NCBI GenBank assembly: GCA_009733775.1
Contig: WOGZ01000006.1
Location: 186,001 to 250,000 of the forward strand
Length of the DNA: 64,000 nucleotides
Direction of reading: 5' to 3'
Source of the DNA: Alectoria sarmentosa
Taxonomy: Eukaryota; Ascomycota; Lecanoromycetes; Lecanorales; Parmeliaceae
Made by a program: the position numbers and the translations under genes. Position 1 is the first letter of the stretch; every line of letters starts with the position of its first letter. Under the pieces are notes generated by a model. That model did not search any database. It saw only the letters and a list, made by a program, of their open reading frames with translations, and was not told the DNA's origin. Shown here in pieces: positions 30,890 through 41,281 of the stretch.

Positions 30890-32043
30890 ATGGTCTCCCA
30901 AGAACTGTTCGACGCCTTACCTTCTTTTCCTGATGTTCTTACAGCAGACGTACCTAAGTTCTCTCTTTCAAGACTATCCTCTGGCGATTCTGCATACGCT
31001 CATAAAGTATTCAAAACATGCTGCACAACAGGATTCTTCCTTCTCGAAATGGGCGATGACATGGTAAACGAAATCGATGCAATGTTCGATATTAGCAACA
31101 ACATTTTCGACCTTGAGATTGAGGAGAAAAGTAGATATGCACAGAACGCTTTCGAGGGTAAATTCACCGGGTACGTGACCTTCACTCTAACAAATCGAGT
31201 ACTTCCCATTGCCATCGATAGGCAAATTGCAAAGAGCGCTGGGCGAGACGAGATTGCTGACAGCTCTCTAGGTGGAAAGATGTTGGCATAATGAAGACGG
31301 ACAGCGGCGCACCGGACCGCTGCGAGTTCTACGCTCTTGCCCAGGACGACATTCTCGGCATCACGTCTCTCCCACATCCTGACGCCATCCAATCCCACCG
31401 CTCGGCCATCTCGTCCTTTCTGCGCCATGCCCACAGCATCATCACCCGAATTTTGTCCATTCTGGACACAGGATTAGGACTGCAGTGTGGGACTCTGGCA
31501 TCGTTAGTAAGTCAAGAACGCACGTCCGCCACCTTGCTGCGCCTGATCCGCTACGCCCCTCAACCTCTGCTCGACCGCCGCACCTCGCTACTTCGGCACA
31601 CAGACTTAGGCGCCATCACTTTCCTCTGCAGCGTACTCGGCGGGCTACAAATCTTGACGCCAGGCAGTGACCCCACCGACGAAACCGCCTGGCGATACAT
31701 TCGGCCGGAGCCCAATTGCGCCATCATCAATATCGGCGATGCGCTAGTTGAGTGGTCTGGTGGCATCCTGCGTAGCAATATGCACCGAGTTACGTACGCC
31801 CCAGGCGCGCAGGCTGATTGCACAAGGCACAGTATTGCGTACCTGGTAAGAGGCAATAATGACGTTAGTATGAAGCGATTGCAGAGTGAAAAGATTCCAA
31901 GTGCGGCGGCGGATGGGGATGTGGAGATGGACGTACTGTGTGGGGATTGGCAAATAAACAAAAGCAGAGCCCTGACGGCAGGTGCGGATTGTGCCAGGAG
32001 TAGAGGCGGGAGAGACCTCAGGCCTGTGTTGAAAGGCTCTTGA
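30890..32043 (+). CDS. 2-oxoglutarate/Fe(II)-dependent oxygenase (isopenicillin N synthase-like)
   Basis: The exons are 30890..31170 and 31272..32043, giving 350 residues. The N-terminal DIOX_N-like part reads FPDVLTADVPKFSLSRL and CTTGFFLLEMG. The double-stranded beta-helix core has the iron ligands H203 and D205 in LLRHTDLGAITFL and H265 in SNMHRVTYAP. R279 and S281 of TRHSIAYLVRG form the usual RxS that binds 2-oxoglutarate. These features place it among the IPNS-like oxygenases, which act in secondary metabolism or small-molecule hydroxylation. The substrate is unknown. No biosynthetic cluster surrounds it. The start could also be 30872, adding six residues. Confidence 0.85.
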
Positions 32044-32117
32044 ATAATCAGCGTTAAATATTTTTGCTCAGACTGGCACCAATGAGCATAATGAGACATA
32101 GCCTTTCATTATGAGTG

Positions 32118-32995
32118 CTATCTGGAATTAGCCTTCCTCCTTCGTAAATCGTCGTTCTTCGACGCCTTTGAATCAATCGGGATAGCTTCGTCTTGATCAG
32201 CCTTCTCCTCTCCCCCACCAATAACCCAAGTTTTGATTATTTCCTTGACCTCAACATCCTTCTTCCCTCTTTCGCGAGCCTCCTTGATCCGCCGCAAATA
32301 TCCCGCATAAACCACGACTTCCGCGATACCAATCATCCCACTGCCGCCCATACTCAAGCCAAGCCTGGTGGGCGTACTCCAGTGCCGTGCGGCTAGCCAG
32401 ATAGCCACACTACACGCAACGATCGAGATCAGTATGTTGATGATCAGCGTCATTTGTCGATTGATGTCTGCATAGGAGACTTCATCGTCTTCGCCAACAT
32501 CCGCGTGTGCTGCCGGGAAGAGCGCTGCACGGGATGAAGTTGGAAAGCGTTGTGAGAAAGTCTCCGGGGGTAAAGGAGGATTGATCATACGCTCGTAGGC
32601 TCGGTCCTCCTCTTCTCTTCGGAGACGGGCCATCAGGGCTTTGTACTGCGGTGTCTATTGCGATTCAGTGAGATTACGTAGTGGAGTTGAAGATCGTGAG
32701 AACCTACAGGCTCAGCTTTAGGTTTTGGCGGTTCGACGTAGACTTTGGATCCACGCAATAGGTCATCCAAGTGGTACGAGACCTGGATGTTGGAATTTAC
32801 ATTGGGGGCATCTGTCTTGAACTCCTTTAAGGTCTTCGAGATTGCGATGATTTGCCCATGGGTGATGGGGCTGCCTGTAGCAGGCTGGTCAAGCGAGGGT
32901 TCAGAGGCTTCGCCAAGAGCCTCTGGAACATGGCCCCTATCTTGGAGCTCTTCGAGCGCCTGCAGAATAGCGGGCGTTATAGTCAGGCGGACCAT
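32118..32995 (-). CDS. VMA12: Vma12/TMEM199-like ER assembly factor of the V-ATPase
   Basis: Vma12 acts in the ER membrane with Vma21 and Vma22 to assemble the Vo sector of the vacuolar proton pump. The exons are 32995..32708 and 32654..32118, giving 274 residues. The N-terminal cytosolic half carries LKGSKVYVEPP-like LLRGSKVYVEPPKPKAEP followed by TPQYKALMARLRREEEDRAYERM, the family hallmark. Two hydrophobic segments follow, MTLIINILISIVACSVAIWLA and MIGIAEVVVYAGYL, separated by a short loop. The C-terminal tail is charged. The start ATG 32995 lies 218 bp from the COQ1 start on the opposite strand, which suggests a shared promoter. Confidence 0.9.
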
Positions 32996-33213
32996 TATGC
33001 ATTGTCGCTGGGAATAGATGACCTTTCCGTGAGAGGGATGATCTGTTCGTGGAGACTGGAGCACGGAGATTCTTCCGCCAAGATCGGACTCTCGGCGAAA
33101 GTCGGACCGTTGTCGCAGTGCATTTTTCCATCCCCATACACCTATATTCAAGCTCACTGTTTCCAACAGTGGCTTACTCTTTTCTGTGGTTCATTGTTGC
33201 CTCGTTGTTGAGC

Positions 33214-34584
33214 ATGAAAGGTCGCTTGCAGTCTGTCCTTCAGAGCCAGAGAAGCACACGACAGCAAGGACCATACATATGCTCTGGATGTCTTCGCAAA
33301 AGTCTTGACTTGACGAGAAGTATACCTTCGACTACACACTATCCCCCAGCGCGTCGACGACATCAATCAACATTGGCACAGGCGGTATCAGCTGCCCAAC
33401 ACGTGTTCAATGGAGCTCCTCAAACAGATCCCCGGCTCACAGGAGTTTCGGTGGATCCTCTCCGGATTGTAGGGAAAGAGCTGAAGTTCCTCAAAGAAAA
33501 CATACAGCAATTGCTGGGATCCGGGCATCCAATGCTAGATACAGTGGCAAAGTACTATACCCACTCGGAAGGGAAACATGTGCGGCCTTTGCTCGTTCTC
33601 CTCATGTCACGAGCGACTGCTCTCACGCCCAAAGCAGCACGGCACCCTTCTATACCTTCGGCATCTGCTATTGATAGCCCTATATCACCTCCCACGGTCC
33701 TTTCGGATGTCAATCCGTCCTCTCCGACTTATGATGCGCTCTCTGCTGCCTCAATCAAGTCTGCATATGATTCAGAAAGCTCAGATATACTTCCCTCACA
33801 AAGACGACTGGCAGAGATTACGGAGCTTATTCACACCGCTTCACTACTCCACGACGACGTGATTGACAATTCTACCGCTCGGAGATCTTTGCCCTCGGCG
33901 AATGTGTCCTTCGGGAACAAGATGGCGGTCCTGGCAGGGGACTTTCTTCTAGGGAGAGCTTCAGTGGCGTTAGCGAGACTTAGGGACGCGGAGGTAATCG
34001 AACTCTTGGCCACTGTAATAGCGAACCTCGTTGAGGGGGAGTTCATGCAGTTGAAGAACACTGCTTTGGACGAATCAAACCCCACGTGGACAGAGGACAG
34101 CCTCTCGTATTACATCCAAAAGACTTACCTGAAATCGGCAAGTCTGATCAGCAAATCCTGTAGAGCAGCTGCACTGCTCGGCCAGAACTCTCCGGACGTG
34201 GTAGAATCAGCCTACTCGTATGGCAAAAACCTGGGGTTAGCCTTTCAACTTGTTGACGATATGCTCGACTACACGACCACCAGCGAATCCCTCGGTAAAC
34301 CAGCCGGAGCAGATCTAGAGCTCGGTCTAGCAACCGCGCCTTTGCTGTTTGCCTGGAAAGACAACCAGCAGCTGGGCGTCCTCGTTGGCCGCAAATTCGC
34401 CGCAGACGGAGACGTACAAATGGCGAGGAACCTGGTAGCGCACAGTGACGGTCTGGAGCAGACCAGGGCATTGGCGCAGGATTATGCTGATAAAGCTGCT
34501 TACGCCATCTCCACATTCCCCGACTCGGAAGCCAAGGAAGGGCTGCTGGAGATGTGCGTGAAGACGATGAACAGGAGGAAATGA
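33214..34584 (+). CDS. COQ1: Coq1, hexaprenyl/polyprenyl diphosphate synthase
   Basis: Coq1 makes the long isoprenoid tail of ubiquinone in mitochondria. The single exon encodes 456 residues. The first 50 residues are rich in R, S and Q without acids and end RRRHQSTLAQAV, which looks like a mitochondrial presequence. The two Asp-rich motifs that bind Mg2+ and the allylic substrate are LLHDDVIDNS (D214, D215, D218) and LVDDMLDY (D348, D349, D352). GKHVRPLLVLL and GNKMAVLAGDFLLGRAS are family marks. A fungal-type insertion of about 60 residues, rich in S and P, lies between the RPLL motif and the first Asp motif. ATG 33214 is preferred to 33049, which would bury the presequence. Confidence 0.93.
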   Translation: MKGRLQSVLQSQRSTRQQGPYICSGCLRKSLDLTRSIPSTTHYPPARRRHQSTLAQAVSAAQHVFNGAPQTDPRLTGVSVDPLRIVGKELKFLKENIQQLLGSGHPMLDTVAKYYTHSEGKHVRPLLVLLMSRATALTPKAARHPSIPSASAIDSPISPPTVLSDVNPSSPTYDALSAASIKSAYDSESSDILPSQRRLAEITELIHTASLLHDDVIDNSTARRSLPSANVSFGNKMAVLAGDFLLGRASVALARLRDAEVIELLATVIANLVEGEFMQLKNTALDESNPTWTEDSLSYYIQKTYLKSASLISKSCRAAALLGQNSPDVVESAYSYGKNLGLAFQLVDDMLDYTTTSESLGKPAGADLELGLATAPLLFAWKDNQQLGVLVGRKFAADGDVQMARNLVAHSDGLEQTRALAQDYADKAAYAISTFPDSEAKEGLLEMCVKTMNRRK

Positions 34585-34743
34585 TCACAATGGGTGTACA
34601 TATAGACGCATCTCCACCGCAGCCAATTGTGGGCCTCATTGTAAGTAAGTTTCGGAGTTGCACCCGCTACTCATATAGAGACCATAGAATAGGAATGAGC
34701 ATTATCGCTCAAATATGTCAGCTTCCACCATCTTTTCATCTAC

Positions 34744-35809
34744 TCAGCAACCACTACCAGCTCTCACTCTCCCACTCTCCCCGCTCCTTCTCATCCTCTC
34801 AAACTCCTCTCCCTCCTCTGCACTCACCATCCTCACCATCCCCCCACCACTCTTGGGCCCACTCCCACCTCTTCCAGTGACCGTAGCCATCCCCTCCCTC
34901 TCCCTCTCCGCCGCATTCACCAATCCCTTGAAATACACCTCAGCCTGCACGCTAGCGCTGTAACTCACAGGCGTCCAACTCCAAGCATTGCGCGCTGAGG
35001 CATCGGCGCCGTGCTCGAGGAGCGAGCGGATGGACTTGAGCTGTCCGTATGCGGAGGCGTAGTGTAGGGGTGTGTTGCCCGATGTGTCTGTTGAGGCCAA
35101 GGGGGAAATGGGGGTGGAGAGGGCACGTGGGGAATTGGGGGTAGGCGAGAGGGCGAGGAGGTGTGCGAGGAGGGTCGTGTGAGGGGTGCGGGATGTGAGC
35201 ATAATCTGTAGGTAGAGAGCGTGGTGTCAGCGTGGGTTACAAAGATGGATGACTAGGAGAGAAAGAGAAAGAGGGCGTCTAGGGAAGCGGCCATACAGAA
35301 TCAGCGCCCTGCTTATTTTTCCAAGGTATACAGCGCGGAAACCTCGTCGCCAGGAGCGTAGCTACAGCCTCCGACGTCTCCACAGCCACCAAGAGCGGAG
35401 TATCGCAGTTCCCATTCTTGCTGATGCCCTCGTCTTCATGCCCTGCATCTATGAGGAATTCCTGTGCCATTTATCAGCACCTTGAGTCGGCCACCCTTCG
35501 AACAGAGATGCGAGAGAGTGCATGGGCTTGCTCACGGCTATATCCAAGAGCCCCAGCTGCGCAGCGAGGTGAAGAGAGGTGTTACCATTGTCCGCAAAAT
35601 TTGGGTTCTGCAGGCTCTTGGGGTTGTTCTTGATGATGCGTTTGAGGAGGGTGAGGTCTTTGAGTAGGATGGCGCGACGGATGCGGATGGAGACGTCAAT
35701 CCTGCCAGTCCATTAGGAAGTCGAGCTGGTGGGGTATCTATTCTCGGAGTGGCGGACTTACATACTTGGCTAAGGCAGTCGCATTTTCACGATCAAAGTG
35801 TTCTTGTAG
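34744..35809 (-). CDS. ankyrin-repeat protein (5' end unresolved)
   Basis: Exons that join in frame are 35809..35766, 35701..35536, 35461..35297 and 35205..34744, encoding about 278 residues. Ankyrin units read NTSLHLAAQLGLLDIA, EFLIDAGHEDEGISKNGNCDTPLLVAVETSEAVATLLATRF and GNTPLHYASAYGQLKSIRSLLEHGADASARNAWSWTPVSYS. The ending VQAEVYFKGLVNAAERE occurs in a conserved fungal ankyrin family to which yeast YGL242C may belong; that link is from memory. Function is unknown. The first exon visible (LQEHFDRENATALAK) follows a good acceptor (GCTTAG) but no ATG exon could be joined upstream, so the N-terminus is missing from this model. The C-terminus is Gly/Ser rich. Confidence 0.72.
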
Positions 35810-36312
35810 CTAAGCAAAGTAAGCATAGCGGAGGTAAAAGCAGCAGACGTCAATGTGAAGGTGTTGTTTGGGTAAAGATGAAAATGAAGATACTGGTGAG
35901 GAGTGATTCCTTATCCCGAAGTCTTGGTGCACTGCTATGAAATAGGAAAATAGAAACAGACGTTCGAAATATGGCCACAGGGAGGAGCGAATCACATGAA
36001 TGACGGATGCTAAGATGCTAACACTCTATGGCAAAATACCTAGGGTTTAAGGCAGGCTAGTATTGGATCTTTCTATTTGTATGCTGTGATAGTGTGGTAG
36101 TGCCACCAGAGCATGGGTATGTGAAGTACACAAGGGGTGATTAAAGCCCATGCGGGTATTCAACTCGCTGGCGCCGAATGCTGTTAAAAGGGTGATGCCT
36201 GTGGGACCTCAGATAGGTGGCAACACAGAGGAGAACCGCCTGAGCCCTCCCAAATCTCCCAATGCAAATGATGAGGGTCTGGTAACGCATGATTGCCCTA
36301 TCTTTTGAGTCT
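35810..36312. other. intergenic; may contain the first exon of the ankyrin gene
   Basis: The ankyrin gene should begin here or just upstream. I could not identify a start codon that splices in phase. No other gene is seen. Confidence 0.4.
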
Positions 36313-38376
36313 TCACATCCCTTCGAAGTCTCCACTGGCGTCATCGTCATCCATCTCGCCCTCGACGATCTCCTTTGCTAATTCTCTCTCACGCTCACGA
36401 GCTTCTTGAGCATTCTTCAGCTCCAGTCGATGTTGATTCATGGGATACCGCATTGCCTGAATTCATGTCAGCTGTTTAGTAGATCCGCTTACATTCGAGT
36501 TTCAGCCTACCTTTACGCTCTCATCATGCAAACCAAGGCAAGCTCTGATTCGGTCGTGGAAGGCTTCGCCAGGTTCGCGAGTAGCATAGACATCCCCAAG
36601 CTCCTTGCTCTTCATGAAACCATGCTCATGGTCGATGGAAGCCTCAATGACCCCATCTCGGATTGCCTTGGCGACAATGTACTCTGCCGATTGCTCGCTC
36701 TCCAAGTCTAGCTTCAGGCAAATGTCCCGCAATGAGATCTTGGCGTACGATAGAGACATCATACGAATTCCAGTTTTTATGACATTTTGACGCAAACGAA
36801 GGATCAGAGTATAGGTTCCGTCGCGTCTAAACAAAGCGTTATGTGTCTGGACAACGTTTAGGAATCCTTCAATCTTGCCGACGCGTACAGCCTGTACAAG
36901 GCTCAAGTAAGGCTCCATGGCGTGTTCGAGATTCAATTGGCGGAATATAGCTCGATCTGGAATGTCTCCCATGAGGAGCTCAACTACAACCAACAATTTT
37001 GAAGCCGCCTGGTAAAAGCCACCAGCGCTCGGTGTTGCTGGTGACTTGCGAGTAGCGCCAACCAAGTGTTCATGAGCCTCGGTGTATGACAATTGGATTG
37101 CACGTATCCGGCCAAGATAGTAGAGGTATCGTGCAATTTGATTGTTCGAGGCAGCTGCAGGAAATTCAGAGTGAGATATTAACAGATCGGCTTGAGTGAT
37201 GTGGGATGTTGATAAATAGTTCCGTAGTAGAAGAGTAGTGACGGTAGCGCGGGTATCTTGATCCTTTCGTAGCACCGAGGTCCGAAGTGCGGCCAGCAAA
37301 TTTGGGCGGATAGACACAACGGATGCCATAGGCGAAGGGGCTAGTGGGACGAGCTGCTCAAAGAAAAGGGAGTAATAGAAGTAAACCCGGGCAGACAATG
37401 CATCTAGAGTACGACGGTTCAGGGTGCGAAGTCTCTCAACAAGGTTGCTGGAGAATTTGGCCCCCATCTCGGTCGCTTTGGTATCGTAGAGATGAATTTG
37501 GACCAGGACAGATAGATAAGTGTCAACCTCTGGGAGGACGTCTTTTGCGGCGGTTGTTGGTTTGCCTGGAGTTTGAGACTTGTCCTTTGCCTGTGTGTCT
37601 ATGTCCATTTTTGAAGATACGTCTGGACTCTCGAATGACACATCCTCTTTTCCTAAAGCAGCCAAAAGAGTCTTTGCAATAGAGCTTGTTAGGGTGTAGG
37701 TTTCTGCAATGACTTGGGCGAGAAGATCTGGCGACAGATGTTTCCGGACAGATGAGATAGACCGAAGGACTCGTAAGGTGAAGCGGGCATCGAACTGTGC
37801 AACAGCGCGTTCTAACAGTGCGAAGTTTGCTTTGACGTCTGGAATAACATAATTAGGCCATCTTCACAATCTTGCGTACAATATGACAGAGGCCGGCTTG
37901 ATTGCCCTTCATCACTTACCTGCAACAGCTTTGGCTTTAGGATCGAGCTCGGGGCTGACAATATGGCTCTTCTCGGTATTCTCCATTGCAATATCACCCT
38001 CTTCATCTTTGCTTGGCTCTCCGGACAGTTTTGAGCTCTTCGGCGGTGGCACGACCACAGTCATCTCGTCCTCGCCCTCTTTATTTGTCCCTACTTTGAC
38101 ATTTTCGGGTCCGTCATCTACCATATCAACATCTTCGGTCCCGTTGACACCATTCTCCACCGGCTCGGTCCCATTCGTATGTGGCTTGTCCTCAGCTCCC
38201 TCCTTCCCCGAAGTCTTCTTTGTAGGTAAGTTCTTGCCTTTTGATGACGTTGCTCTAGAAGGCACTGGCTTGTCCTTGTTGGAGCTGGAGCTTTGGGAAT
38301 TTGATCGTGGTTCCTCGCCGTTTGTTGATGATGAAGTCTCTTTGCTGGACCTAAGGTTCCGTCTCTCGCCAGGCAT
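36313..38376 (-). CDS. RPN3: Rpn3, 26S proteasome lid subunit
   Basis: Rpn3 (PSMD3) is a PCI-domain subunit of the proteasome lid. The exons are 38376..37920, 37838..36511 and 36456..36313, giving 642 residues. The first 155 residues are a disordered Ser/Lys/Glu-rich tail, longer than in yeast. The helical repeat region then starts (VKANFALLERAVAQFDARFTLRVLRS). The core includes LNRRTLDALSARVYFYYSLFFE, QIARYLYYLGRIRAIQLSYTEAHEHL and RDGTYTLILRLRQNVIKTGIRMMSLSYAKISLRDICLKLDLES, the PCI signature. The last exon encodes AMRYPMNQHRLELKNAQEARERERELAKE and an acidic end. A second lid subunit, Rpn12, lies about 13 kb away; no shared promoter element could be demonstrated by eye. Confidence 0.93.
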
Positions 38377-38914
38377 GGTGGAAAAGCCGAAGAGCTTAGC
38401 TGATGAACGCCGAGCGGCGAATGCAACACCACAGCCTGAGTGTCGTGTGCTTATTAATTTCTCTGTGTGTAGAAGTGATTGAGGCAAGAGACTTCGGTGT
38501 CGGAAAAGAAGTCACGAAAAGAAGACTGATGTCAGATTATTGTGTTGTCGAAGGTTGTACTTGCAGCTTATGATTGCCGGTAAAGAGAGCGCCAAGAGGT
38601 GAAGCTCAGACGATCGCGCCTGGCAATAGATTTATCGCTTCACCCAGCGCGAATACAGGGTATAGAATTCTAAGCTCGATCTTGTTTGAATGAGTGAGGA
38701 ATAAAAAAGATGCGGGTCCAGGAATGGTAATCAAGTTGGAAAGGGTGCTCTGAGTCGTGATCCTGCCTATTACGTTGGTCACTTAGGGATGAGAAATACT
38801 GCTGTTAGGATGCAATTTACATGGGTGATATCGAGAGATGTGCCGAGGCTCGTGATCAAAAACAGCAAGCAAGACAACACCCGAGGGAGCCGATATCACT
38901 TCTGTTTGTAGGGA
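38377..38914. other. divergent promoter region of RPN3 and SPC34
   Basis: No gene is seen. It lies between two head-to-head genes. Confidence 0.5.
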
Positions 38915-39797
38915 ATGACGCTCCTGGACAGTCATCTCGAGCAGATCTCATTGTCGTCCGCTGCAATTGCAGAGCTTCCGTAAGGCTCAGTGGACATTCA
39001 AGAATGTGTCTGACCTAACCCACGTGCTGTAGTTTTCCCAATCCCAAAATCTTCACCAATGCCCTACTGAATACCCATGATATTACAACTCTAATTCGGG
39101 ATACCGAGGTACACGAACGCGCTCTGTTTACACTTGCAGAGCCTGATCGAGGCTCACGTCCTTCCGCCGCAAGTATTGCTAGTCGTAGCACAGTTCATGG
39201 CTTGAACGGCAATGGGGAACCTTATGGAAATGGCAACGATTTTTTAAGGAATCAGAAACCGCGAGCAGCAGTGGCTACACTTCTGGGAGGTAAACTTGGA
39301 GAACAGATACGGAAAGAGGGCGCAAAGGAAGGCAAAGAGCGGGGAGATGTCGATGTGAACGTCTTGCTCAAGGGGGCGGATAAATTATGCTCTGTCTAGT
39401 TCGTCCCCTTTTGATTCCCCTTTTAATTCAAAAATCGTTAAAGCTGATACTTTCTAGTCCAATAGCTGGGGCTCCTGAGAGGATTCTATACTTGCGCTCC
39501 CGCTACGAACAACTCAACACTTCGATTACTCGTTACGAATCGAAGGTGTCGAGGCAGATGGCGCAACTGGCAAAGATGAACAAGCACAAGGAAGGTGACG
39601 AAGAATTTGATGATGGCGACGACGAAGCTCGAGAGGACGACAATGCGAATGCTGTTGAGGGCCAGGGGGAAATGAATGTCACCGAAGAAGACATAAGAAG
39701 AGAAGACGACGAGATTCGAGAACTTGAGAAGAAGAAACGCCAGCTGGAGGATCGTGTCAAAGGGATGGAGCGAGACCTAGGGGGATTACTAAGGTGA
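38915..39797 (+). CDS. SPC34: Spc34, DASH/Dam1 kinetochore complex subunit (one splice junction unresolved)
   Basis: Spc34 is part of the DASH ring that couples kinetochores to microtubules. The exons are 38915..38979 (MTLLDSHLEQISLSSAAIAEL), 39033..about 39393 (FPNPKIFTNALLNTHDITTLIRDTEVHERALF, family hallmark) and from about 39458 to 39797 (SPIAGAPERILYLRSRYEQL and a long coiled coil EDEIRELEKKKRQLEDRVKGMERDLGGLL-like end). The total is close to 255 residues. The first intron is clean. The second does not keep the frame: the only visible GT donor, after KLCS, is phase 0, while the acceptor TTTCTAG needs phase 2. So either a non-standard junction, a sequence difference or a real lesion exists there. 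The identity is still secure from both halves. Confidence 0.82.
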
Positions 39798-41281
39798 AGC
39801 ATATGGGGCCTGTGTCGAGGCCTATCTGCACGAAAAGGTGCATTGTCCCACTACCATTCTTCCGTGACGATTAGTCCTCAGGAGGATGCTATGGATCGCA
39901 GTGACTCGGGCTATTGCTATTTCGATATCGCTGAATAGCAATACGGGAACGCGATTGCACGCCGATTCTTGGCCGGGCTGAGCCAAGCGTGGATACATTA
40001 AGGATGATGTATTAGGCATTGAGTCTGCTAATCCATGGAGATGTCTGGCTTCAAAAGAGAGCCTTCGCTATATTCTCGAGCTCAGCAGCCAGCACGGAGG
40101 AATTAGACGAGCACTGTTAATCCAACGTCTTCTTAGTAGAGCTACCCGGTCAACAGGGATTCAAGTCTTCCCAGATAGACAGCAAGCTGTTGATGAGCGG
40201 TTAGGTTGGTGATTCTTAGGATATCACTGTTGCAATTCTGGCAATGACCGCTCACAGCAAGAAGCGTTCATGAGCTCTCTGAGATTTTTGGACTTTCCTT
40301 CGGCCACCAGCCTCCTCCATGAGCTCTCTGAAGTTGTTGGATTCCCTTCGGCTACTAGCCTTCTCCATAGCTCAACTCACTTTTCTAAATTTGATCCAAC
40401 TGTTGAAACATGCGCCTTGAAGTTTCCGAGCGCTGCGGCGACCGCATCTTTGGTTGTCCTCACCTTCGCCCTTTCCTCTTCGGTAGATGATACTAACGAG
40501 GCGGACAAACGCCTTCTGCTGATAGGGTTCTGAGTATTAGCCTTCTTGTTGTCTATATCGCCGATGTCTTGACACTCGGTATGCATGGACCACGCCGACA
40601 TGATTATCGCCTACTTAACCTTCCAACGAGATGAATCCCTAAATTTTTAAAATGAAAGACACTGGTGGCCCTTGATCCATGCGAGCGTTTTTTCCGTTCG
40701 TGGGGCCAATTTTCTATGTTGAGGGCATTTTGAGGGCGAGGGGACCAAGATAGGGAGCATTTTCCAAAAGAATATTGTTGGCTTTTGTATATTGTAACAG
40801 TCTAGAATCGTCAGGTACAAAGGGTGGGTCAGAAGCTGGATTTGACGAGACAGAATGTCACCAAGAAAGACAGCATGTACCGTAGCCATGGAGCGCTAGG
40901 TTTCATGCGTCTACCTTGGATAGTAGTTGGAGCCTTGTAAATGTGGGAATTGATTTGTTGCATGCGCATAGAATCAAGTCATTATTGCCATTCGAAATTT
41001 ACTGAAACGAGTCGATCAGACGCAATTAGACTTGGAGAAACCCTTCAGGGCAGGGGACAAAAACACCTGGGATGTACTGATATCTCACTGAGCTATTGGG
41101 ACCTTTCGAGCAACATGTTGTCACTATCTGAAAATGCATGACGTCTTCAATGTTTTCCTCTCAGCACCTGGTATCATGCAGCATTACTGTGCGCCCATTA
41201 TGCCCCCCTACCCTGTTTCCACACTGAAGAAGGCTTGCATTGCCCTTGCAAGGTCAAGCCTGCCCTTTTGTAAATCTCATC
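39798..41281. other. 1.5-kb convergent intergenic region
   Basis: It lies between the 3' ends of SPC34 and TAF12. No gene is supported. Two tandem copies of a 48-49 bp unit occur at 40269-40365. Confidence 0.5.
40269..40365. repeat. tandem repeat, two copies of a 48-49 bp unit
   Basis: Both units start CATGAGCTCTCTGA and end with a TTCGGC(C/T)AC(C/T)AGCC(T)..CTC stretch. They are about 80% identical. A third truncated start, CATAGCTC, follows. No function is evident. Confidence 0.65.
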
